Assembly (NCBI RefSeq): GCF_050624435.1
Contig: NC_134541.1
Coordinates: forward strand, 5,901,983 to 5,965,982
Source: Tenrec ecaudatus
Lineage: Eukaryota > Chordata > Mammalia > Afrosoricida > Tenrecidae
Reading direction: 5' to 3'
DNA: 64,000 nucleotides
Under the pieces are notes generated by a model. That model did not search any database. It was not told the origin of the DNA and saw only the letters and a list, made by a program, of their open reading frames with translations. This document shows positions 56,085-64,000 of the stretch, one piece after another; position 1 is the stretch's first letter; each line of letters opens with the position of its first letter. The translations under genes and the position numbers were made by a program.

Positions 56085-56195
56085 TTTTTTTTTCTTTTCC
56101 CCTCAGGGGAGAGCACAAACGCAGTCCCCCACTACCACAAATTATGCAGTCGAGTTTCCCACATTTGGGGAAATCGCAGGGGTCAGTACATCATT
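56085..56195 (-). pseudogene. RNU1: U1 snRNA retro-pseudogene, 5'-truncated, with A tail and 12-bp TSD
   Basis: The minus strand from 56192 reads GATGTACTGACCCCTGCGAT and on through the GTGGGAAACTCGACTGCATA block to the U1 3' end, then an A-rich tail (T-run 56083-56093 on plus). It is flanked by CTGAGCAATCTT at 56073-56084 and 56196-56207. It covers roughly the last 90 nt of U1 and lacks the 5' splice-site-pairing end and Sm-independent promoter elements, so it is not a functional RNA gene. Confidence 0.93.
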
Positions 56196-56207
56196 CTGAG
56201 CAATCTT

Positions 56208-57289
56208 GATGCAGGACTGTACTCAGAGCTACTCCTGAAACACTCCTAGACATACTGACCCCCGAGCAGCAGCCCAGATAAAAGTGGTATGACTTATGGG
56301 ACCCAAGGACAGACTGAGAAACTAATTAGAATGTTGCTGGACTATCTGCAAAGGGGCAACCTCCGCCCATTTGAAAGTCCCATGCAAGAACCAGAAACTT
56401 TCCCTGAGACAACTTCCTCATCTCAACTCCAAAAGAGGACCTCCCTCTCTCCCAGAGGGAAGTGTCTCTCAACTATGCTTAAAATGGTCTCTTCTCACCT
56501 CAAGAGAAAGACCCACTTTATTCCTTTTGAAGTGACTCTATGCTTTAATGAAATTGTGGCTTAATTCTTTGCTGCTGTGTGTGTTCATTCAAGCTTGCTT
56601 ATCTCTGGACACTAACAAACCACATGGAGCGTGCTAGTTCTGTTACGTTTCTGGGATGGTTTGCCTCAGTTCTTGCTCTCAATGCTGAAAGAAATCACGT
56701 GGCTGAAGCACTTTTGGAAATCCAAGTAACATTTATGAGGGAAGGGATGTTTCAGGTAATGCAGTCTCAGATAGTACAAGCCATCTCTGCAAGGCGTGCA
56801 AGGCCGTGTAGCAGAGGCCATGGGAAAGTTTGCAACCAGAAATGACTGCTTTGGAGGAGCACGGAAAACCACTTGAAAGGAGTAACAGAACAAGGGTGTG
56901 GAACAAGAGAGCGACTGCCTTTGGTCCCTGATTTGTATCCCTCCTACCCTACTAGAGGGGCATATTTGAGGGTATTGGCCGTTCTTCGTGGCTGAGTTCA
57001 GTTGCCTGTGTGATGTAATGTTGCTGGTGCCTATTGTGTATGCTCAGGTTCACTTTCACTTACATCCCCTAAAAATCCTTGCATCAGTTCTTATCTCTAT
57101 GCATGCACTCCTTCTGTGCGTCACAAACTGGTAAACACAACAAAAACACTAAACAAAAATGAAATGAAGTGTTAAGGATAAAACAATAGTAATATAAAGA
57201 TAAAAATATAAACAATAAGTAAGAAAGAAGAGAGTACCATCAATACTTAAAAATTCATGGTAGAAATTTTTGCCATGGTACAAGCAAGA
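56208..57289. other. Unassigned sequence with uninterpreted short open frames
   Basis: Open stretches at 56289-56564 and 56579-56845 have no recognised domain. A possible decayed gag/LTR origin was considered but not supported. Confidence 0.3.
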
Positions 57290-57900
57290 GATCCTGGCAC
57301 TTAGAACAAATTCAGGTTGGGTCTAGAAGGTAGGTCAACTGACCAATTATCAAGGTTGATCCAGCATAAGCAGGATTACAGTCATCTGTGATTACTAGTA
57401 AAGTCATTTCAGACCTTTTCCTGTGGCTAGAGGGGATCTGCTTTAGAGGCTAATCAGTTTAGGTGTTCTGCGGATGGCTTTTGGGCTCCCACTGTCCTCC
57501 ACAGCCTTCGGCAAATTGGTGTTCACAATTTTAGCTCTGATACCTTTTCCTTCACCATATTTGAATTTTGTTATTATTATCTTTGGATCACATAAGCTGG
57601 TGTGCTCCTTTCAAATAGGCTTAGTTGACTCTTCGCTTAAAAGGTTATGGCTGCTTGTTTGAATATGAGCCTTGAAGACCTCAGTCCCTATTCCCATTGA
57701 TAGCTGGCACCATTTTTTCTCATCCCCATACTTTGCTGCAGTACCCTTATTGTCAGTGATCATTTCATGAAGGCCAGTATGGAGCAGGGCCATGACACCC
57801 GAACAAACTGTTCTTGAATTGGGGCTAAAGTTAAGTAGGAGACCAGAATCCATCAGTTTGTCCATGGAATGTGCATAAATGAAGTACATCTTATGACAAA
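57290..57900 (-). mobile_element. Old L1 3' UTR, minus orientation
   Basis: Shares order with 61890-62230 ('gcaaattggtgttcacaattttagctctgatacc', 'tggatcacataagctggtgtgc', 'ttagttgactct') and, more weakly, with the younger L1 3' UTRs. Confidence 0.65.
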
Positions 57901-58309
57901 ATTGAGACCCAATAGGTCTAACTACATCAGCACCAGCAAGAAACTAACCAGCAAAAAGACAAACAAATAAAAAAGAAACAAGCTAAAGGCAGGAAAACAA
58001 AAAGCCACGTAAACAAAAAAAAAGTAAAATATTGTCAATCATCGCCCTGGGGTCAGTCGTCGATTTTTTTATGAGCACTAATGACATTTTTAAATGTCAG
58101 CACTAATGTTCCTGACCTTGCGGACTTAGGGAGGAGGAACATAATCACAGGAAAGCCCTGGAGGTGAGGGTAAGAGTGGTCTTTGTCCTCCCAGCCTGTT
58201 GCCCTTTAGTCAAGGGCAGGCTGACGTGGGGCTTCCCCAGCAGGGACTGTAGGTTCCAGAACCCTGACGCAGCCCCCTGGGTTCTACTTCACGAGACAGT
58301 TTGGTGGAA

Positions 58310-58960
58310 ACAATTCTCAGCCGGCGCTAGGGGGCGCCCGCGCCCGGCCTGGGGAGCGGACGCGCCTCCGACGTCATCACGTGGCGAGGGGCGGGGCGGT
58401 GGCCCTCGGGGATCGCTGCTGGACCTTCTCATCCGTGCGGATTTTCTAGAGAAAGGCCAAGGGAGGCTTCACGGAGCAGTGTCTGCGCGGTGACGAGCAG
58501 GTATTCTGAGGGAGGGACCGGGAGCCGAGGACGCGGTGACCACTGTCTGTCCCGTCCCGCCTGCCCCGCGGCGGCTCTGTGGCGGTCGAGGGAGCCGTAG
58601 CCTGAGCGCCCTGCGGATGGGCTCCCGGGAAGCCCGCGCCGCTGACTGACTGACTGACGGACGGACGGACGAGCGCGGCCGCAGGGTCCTCGACGCCCGA
58701 GTGGCTTTTCCCGCGCGGTCACGAGGAGCAGGGAAGGTGGGCCCAGCGTCTGGGCCCGAGGTGGTTTCCGGTGGCGGGGAGGGGGCTGCGTTCTGGGGGT
58801 TGAGTGCCCTCTGGTTCCTGAGATTGCGCTTGTGGGGACGGATGCGCTGTCCTAGACGCGCTTTGGGGCCCAGGAAAGTGTGCGGGAGACGGCCGGGTCC
58901 TCGAGTTGCGGAGAGCTCCGTTACCCCTCGGTCGGGACTGTGCCTGGGCCGCGAGTGACC
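58310..58960 (+). promoter_or_regulatory. CpG-island promoter and exon 1 of a plus-strand family member
   Basis: Inverted copy of the 42.2-43.05 kb island. A CTCF-like GCGCTAGGGGGCGC (58324-58337), CRE-like CGACGTCA (58369-58376) and E-box CACGTG (58378-58383) are at the 5' side. The conserved donor GGGAAG|GTGGGC is at 58736/58737. No coding exon of the KRAB-ZNF kind follows before 64000, so the gene body should lie to the right. The two promoters are head to head, about 15 kb apart. Confidence 0.7.
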
Positions 58961-59554
58961 TCGAATTTCATTTTGAGGCGGTGGGTAGTATGACTCCAGG
59001 ACAAAGAGCATAGAGAGGGCTACTCGATCCAAGCGTTTCCGGGTCTTTGGGTTGTGGGGTGGGTGCAGAGGGCGCCAGGTAAACTCCCGTCCCTAGTGGT
59101 GGCGACGAGGCTAGGGTAGCAAACCAGGCGGTTTCTGGTGGAGAGCGCTTGGTTGGTGCTGCATTTCGTGGTGGTGGTGGGAATCAGCCATGGGGGTGGG
59201 TAAAGTGCTTATGTGTATTTGATACAGGCTATAGACATCCCAAATAGTGGTTGAGCTGAGATTTTCTGACAGGTCTGCATGTAGTTCCTAGAGATTTTAG
59301 AGGTGGGAGAGATTTTGAGAACAGTGTGGAGCTCTGGCTGGCCGACCCCTTCTTGTGACTTTGTTCCAATTTTCCTTGTGATAGAATTGAAAAAGCTGAC
59401 AAGGGCCTAAAATTTAAGCATGTTCAATTCCGGAAACAGTGGGGGATAGTCGTTTGTGATAACATTGGGAAACCTTATTTTGTTGCTATTGGGACAGGTT
59501 AGCAGGGCTGGCCTATTGCTTCTTGAAACCAAACTCAGATTGGTGTCCACTCAT

Positions 59555-59690
59555 AGCAAATCCTGCTGAGATACTTTGGCCTGCTAGCCACAAGGTCAGC
59601 AGTGAACAACTACCAGCCACTTTCCATGCAAAAGATGAGGCTTTCTCTCATGAGTTCACCCTAGGAAACCCACAGAGGCAAATAAGGTCA
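59555..59690 (+). repeat. AfroSINE, plus orientation (partner of 40975-41110)
   Basis: 'ctgctagccacaaggtcagcag' (tRNA-like), 'gatgaggctttctctcatgagt', 'aggaaacccacagaggca'. Confidence 0.78.
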
Positions 59691-60154
59691 ACCCTTTGAA
59701 ACATCTGTCTAATAAGTTTATATAAGAAAGCACCCAGCTGCCATCTATGCAAATGATAGTTTCCTGTTGAAGTGGGGTACAGACAGTCTATTTGAAGTAG
59801 GCTGCCATTAACCTCTAGAGGTGGTCATTGTAGTGTAATGTGATATAGATTTCCCTGATAGAAGGGTTTGGAGAGAATATTCGTCTATGGCTCTGAGTTA
59901 CAGGTGTGTCTCAGACCACAAAACTCTTGGGGAGCTGGGTGGTTTGTAATTCACCAAATGCCCCCTGGAGAGAAATGAGCCTGTTGGTTTCCATAAAGAT
60001 TGCAATCTTAGAAACCTTGGTATTTTTACTCTGCCGGATATGGTTGTTATGAGTTGGAATTCACAGGAATAAGGACTTCTTTTAAACCATCAAGAGAGTT
60101 AAGCTGACTCTCTTGGAATTTGTGGTCAAAATAAAAAATATTTAAACACCTTAG

Positions 60155-60335
60155 TGACAAAGAAGCCCTAGCCACAAAGTCAGCAGTTCAAAACCACTGC
60201 CTACTCTGAGGGAGAAAGGCAGGCTTTCTACTCCTGGAAAGAGTTACACAGTCAGAAACTCTCAAGGGCAGTTCTATCCTGTCCTATAGGGTTGCTGTGA
60301 GTCAGAATCGATTCAATGGCAGTGAGTTTTATGTG
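60155..60335 (+). repeat. AfroSINE, near full length, plus orientation
   Basis: 'ccctagccacaaagtcagcagttcaaaacc', 'ggcaggctttctactcctgg', 'gtcctatagggttgctgtgagtcagaatcg' and 'ttcaatggcagtgag': a clear match to the family body and 3' end. Confidence 0.9.
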
Positions 60336-60957
60336 ATACAGGCACCTGGCCATCAGAATAGAAAAGAGCTGTTAAGTAACAAGCCAACAAAACAGCTGTG
60401 TTGGTGAAACTGTGAGTCAGAATCAGTTAATTGGCAGTGGATTTTTGGAGTGGAGATTTTAGTAGTGTTGGGGCCCATGTTGTGCTTCAAATGATCCCTT
60501 CCAGAATGGCAAGTCTCCCAGGGACAGGGTGTAATGATAGACTGACTCCGTGGCCTAACTCCAACAGCCAGTTACCAACTCTAAGTATATTCCCAGCCCA
60601 GCAGCTATGCCTATGGGTGAAACTGGGCCCATTCCTGTGGAGTTGATGGCAGCGCATCAGGAGACTCCACGCTTAGCAGAGTAGATGTGTGCTCCATAGG
60701 ATTTTCACTGGCTAGTTATTTTAGGAGTAGATTGCCAAATTTTCTTCCAAATTCTTATAATTCTTATGTGAGAACCCATTTATTTTGTGGCAAAGCTGCC
60801 TCTCTGTGTGGTTTATTTAATCTTTCAACCTTATTCTTTCTTATGGAAACGGAATCTTCTTGTACTTTCTCCAAATTGACCACATACGATTTAATGATCC
60901 GAAGCATTGGAATTAATTTCAGGACCTAAATACAGCATAAATTCATGTGAAGGCACT
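60336..60957. other. Intron-like sequence, no feature recognised
   Basis: No coding or named repeat signal apart from a SINE-like 3' scrap at about 60405-60440 ('gtgagtcagaatcagttaattggcagtgg'). Confidence 0.4.
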
Positions 60958-60965
60958 GTGTAGAG

Positions 60966-61160
60966 TAGTAGTTCTCAACCTATAGGTCGCGACCCCTTTG
61001 GGGGGATCAAATGACCCTTTCACAGGGGTCGCCCGATTCATAACAGTAGGAAAATGACAGTTATAAAGTAGCAACGAAAATAATGTTATGACTAGGGGTC
61101 ACCACAGCGTGGGAAATTGTTTTAAAGGGTGGAGCCATTAGGAAGGTTGAGAACCACTGG
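60966..61160 (+). mobile_element. SPIN-type hAT MITE, complete, with 8-bp TSD
   Basis: 195 bp. The left end TAGTAGTTCTCAACC and right end GGTTGAGAACCACTG are inverted repeats matching the SPIN terminus CAGNGGTTCTCAACC. The subterminal 'ggtcgcgacccctttgggg' and 'cacaggggtcgcc' are diagnostic. Flanking octamers GTGTAGAG (60958-60965) and GTCTAGAG (61161-61168) differ by one base. Non-autonomous: no transposase. SPIN families spread among tetrapods by horizontal transfer. Confidence 0.93.
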
Positions 61161-61469
61161 TCTAGAGTCTGGGTTCCTAGTGTAGACCACAGCCCCTCAC
61201 AACCAAAATGTGTTTAGCGTTTAAGCTTTAATGTAAATTTCATGGCGTTACCTTCAGATTCAGCACTTACTAATTCATAGCTGGCATGTTGTTTCATCAA
61301 TCTCTTCTTACTCCTATGTATGAATACACATTGAGAATTCTCACGTTCCACAGGGATCATTCACTATAGTCATTGTCATTGATCTCACTGCCTATAAATG
61401 TAGTACCCCATAGCTGGAGTTCAAATATAGGGACTTCAGTTTATGGTAAGAGCTAACTCTTTTCAAAAT

Positions 61470-62270
61470 GTAAATAGTTTTATTGAGACGGAATTCACAT
61501 ATTCACTTCCATACTTTAATCTTATTAAAAAGAGTTGTATAATCACACTATAATCAGTTCTAAAACAAATTTTTTCTTATATTCATTATTAGCTCTCCAT
61601 TTCCTTAAAGCCTCCCATCTAGTACCCCCAATAAGCATTACTCAATTTACTGTCTCTAAAAACTTACCAATCCTGATTTTCATATACTATAAAACAAACA
61701 AAGTGAAATACAAAAACAAAAATAGTCAGCAGAAAAAGAGCAGCAATATAAAAATAAACCAGAGGAAAAATACTTCAATTGCAAATAAAGCAGGAGGTGT
61801 CAAAAGAAAAACCAAATGATTAGGTATTACATTTTAACCTAATTAGATCTGCCATAGTCCAGTTTAGAATACTCTGATACCAGAGCTATGCACATTGCTC
61901 TACTATGGTTGGAGGGGATTCGCCAGAGGCTTGCAGGGACTCTGTTGCCCTGGCTTCAACTGTCATCCATCGCTTTTGCAAATTGAGTATTCACAATTTA
62001 AGCTCCGATACCATTTCTTCCTTTGGACTTGGATTTTAGTATTTGCATCCTTGGATCACACAGGCTTCCATGTGAACTTAGTTGACATCTCACTTAGATG
62101 ACTGTGAATTTATAGACAAATCTTTAAGATCCCATATGCTATTGTTTTTTGATAGCCTGACACCATCTGGTTTTTTCACCACACTTTGCTGTGGCATTCA
62201 TATCTTCAGTCATCTCTTCCTGAGGTGAGGGCCTAGTCAGGGTCATGTCATAAAAACTGTGTTAGTCTCG
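61470..62270 (-). mobile_element. Old L1 3' region, minus orientation
   Basis: 'tagttttattgagacggaattcacat' is a common old-L1 3' segment, and 61890-62230 parallels 57440-57700 and the 'gatagcc(g/t)gacaccatc' unit of younger L1 3' UTRs. Confidence 0.6.
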
Positions 62271-62321
62271 GTTGACTAGAGAATAAATTTATAGACACTC
62301 GTGTATAAGAAGGAGTTTTAT

Positions 62322-64000
62322 CCACAGAGAGAACAACATGGCTGGCCCCACTATGAGAAATGATGCCAATCAGTGACTAAGGGCGATACAGGGGACTGCA
62401 CTGGAGACACAGTGTGGGAATTGCACCTGACCTGATCCCACCACACCGAGGCAAAGCACTGGGGGAGTGCAGCAGAACAGCAAGGGAATGGAGTGGCAAG
62501 GTCCCCAGGTAATGCTGAAAGTGGACTTTGGGGCCAGGGCGTGGTGCCCCAACAGACTGGACTGGAAAACGCTCCTAAGGGCCAGCAAACGATCCCTGAA
62601 CTAACTACAAGCTTTTCTCTTGTGAACTGTTTTGTTCTGTTCTTTGTCAGTGGTTTGTTTTTGTTGTTTTGTTGTCTGGTTGTATTCTGTTGCTTTGTTT
62701 TCCTCTGTCTTGTTTTTGTGCATGTTAGTGTCTCCACAGGTCTGTCTGAATAGGACAGGCTGGATGAACTATCTGGAGGAAAAACAACGGGACCGACAGT
62801 TCCGGGGGGACTTGGGGTGGGGGGGTAGGGGGGTAAGGAAGTGGTGTTAACAAACACAGGGACAAGGGAAAAACATGGGACCCCAAATGGTAGAGAGGGG
62901 GGAGTGGCAGGCCTGGTGGGAAATGATCAAGGGTAAGGTTGCTTAGAGAAGAGGTATACTCTAGCCCAGGTGGCGACGAAGCATGGTAGTAGGGCAGGAG
63001 GAAAGTCAAGGGAGATGGAGGAAAGAGCTAGGAGTCAAAGGGCATGTATGGAGGTCTAGACAAAGACATGTACATGCAAATATATATAGGAGGATGGGGA
63101 AATAGATCTGTGTGTCTATATTTATAGGTTAAGTATTAAGGTGGCGGAAGGACCTTGGGCCTCTACTCAAACACTCCCTCAATGCATGAATACCTTCTTT
63201 TATTAAATTGGAACTCTATGATGCTCACTCTCCCGACACAACAGCTGGAGCCAAAGTGGGTGAACAAGTAAATGTGGTGAAGAAAGCTGGTGGTGCCCGG
63301 CTATCAAAAGAGATAGTGACTGGGGTCTTAAAGGCTTGAGGATAAACAAGCGGCCATCTAGCTCAGAAGCAACAAAGTCCACATGGAAGAACACACCAGC
63401 CTGTGTGATTGAGTGGTCCCGAAGGGATCAGTTACCAGGCATCAAAAAACAAAAAATCATATCATTGACTGCACACCTCCATGATAGGATCGCTGAAGAC
63501 AAATGGGTGCATAAGCAAATGTGGTGAAGAAAGCTGATGGTGCCCGGCTATCAAAAGAGATAGTGTCTGGGGTCTTAAAGGCTTGAAGGTGAACAAGCGG
63601 CCATCTAGCTCAGAAGCAAAAAAGCCCACATGGAAGAAGCACACCGGCCAGTGCGATCACGAGGTGCCAAGGGACCAGCTATAAGGCATCATGCAAAAAA
63701 AATTAAAAGATAAGTGTGTATATGTATATATGTATATATATACCATATTAAATGAAGGGGGAAGTGCAGAGTGGAGACCCAAGGCCCAAGTGTCGGCCAC
63801 TGGAGATCCCCTCATAGAGGGGTTTAGGAGAGGAGATGGGTTAATTAGGGTGCGAGGTAGTACCGATGAAGAACATAGCTTTCCCCCAGATCCTGGATGC
63901 TTCCTCCCGCCAACTACCATGATCCGAATTCTACCTTGCAGGGCTGGATAGGACAGAGGCTGTACACTGGTACATATGAGGGCTGGAAGTACAGGGAATC
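62322..64000 (+). mobile_element. L1 3' UTR (young, duplicated-unit form), plus orientation, continues past window
   Basis: Starts at 'ccacagagagaacaacatgg', adjoining a family-X end ('gttagtctcggttgactagagaataaatt', 62272-62320). The ~240-bp unit is present twice ('ctatcaaaagagatagtg' at 63301 and 63547). The AT-rich 63700-63740 run is a local (GTATAT)n expansion. The 3' end lies beyond 64000. Confidence 0.9.

Larger units (their letters stand above)
58140..60300 (+). repeat. Inverted duplication, right arm (promoter and downstream intron)
   Basis: Partner of 40200-43250 in reverse complement. It lacks the family-X and LTR-like insertions found in the left arm, which therefore arrived after duplication. 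Confidence 0.85.

Noticed and set aside
56289-56845. Possible gag-like or novel small gene
   Set aside because: Some Gln/Leu-rich helical character but no diagnostic motif; two short frames do not join and no LTR or PBS could be fixed.
58469-59032. 187-codon antisense frame over the right CpG island
   Set aside because: Same compositional artefact; its product matches only the shadow frame of the left island.

Overview
This is vertebrate nuclear DNA, not a prokaryotic replicon. It contains split genes with GT/AG introns, KRAB zinc-finger exons, CpG islands, L1 and RTE LINEs, endogenous retroviruses and processed pseudogenes. Many tRNA-derived SINEs of the AfroSINE type and RTE 3' ends with a CAACAACAA tail point to Afrotheria. 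A SPIN-type hAT element (60966-61160) is, to my knowledge, reported among afrotherians from tenrec, so a tenrec (e.g. Echinops) is my best guess. That is inference, not proof.

Layout. (i) 1-4.3 kb: dead L1 on the minus strand. (ii) 4.6-13.1 kb: plus-strand KRAB zinc-finger pseudogene with recognisable exons, carrying an RPS20 retrocopy in an intron and a solo LTR inside its finger array. (iii) 13.4-19.3 kb: L1 and RTE fragments and an ERV-F-like gammaretroviral relic, itself interrupted by repeats and a HAUS4 retrocopy. (iv) 19.3-26.5 kb: old repeats. (v) 26.9-43.05 kb: an apparently intact minus-strand KRAB zinc-finger gene. Its coding exons are 37017-36990, 36806-36739, 35334-35208 and 30677-28240 (886 codons plus stop, open throughout), and its CpG-island promoter lies at 42.2-43.05 kb. 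(vi) 43.3-55.1 kb: a thicket of nested LTRs, L1 copies and a deleted betaretroviral (ERV2/ERVK-like) provirus. (vii) 55.1-58.1 kb: mostly unassigned, with a U1 snRNA retrocopy and old L1. (viii) 58.3-59 kb: a second CpG island, an inverted copy of the one at 42-43 kb, probably the promoter of a third family member running rightwards out of the window. (ix) 59-64 kb: intron-like sequence, SINEs, SPIN and a young L1 3' UTR.

The unifying theme is a KRAB zinc-finger cluster grown by inverted duplication: pseudogene (+), intact gene (-), promoter of another (+). The finger exon resembles the ZNF133/ZNF169/PRDM9 type. Such proteins normally recruit TRIM28 to silence retroelements, and this locus is packed with them; a functional link between this gene and these elements is inference only. 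I see no novel defence or enzymatic system. The unusual items are the amplified defective finger in the intact gene, recurrent 13-bp finger deletions, the inverted CpG-island pair with CTCF-like motifs, and the layered insertions that can be ordered from their target-site duplications.
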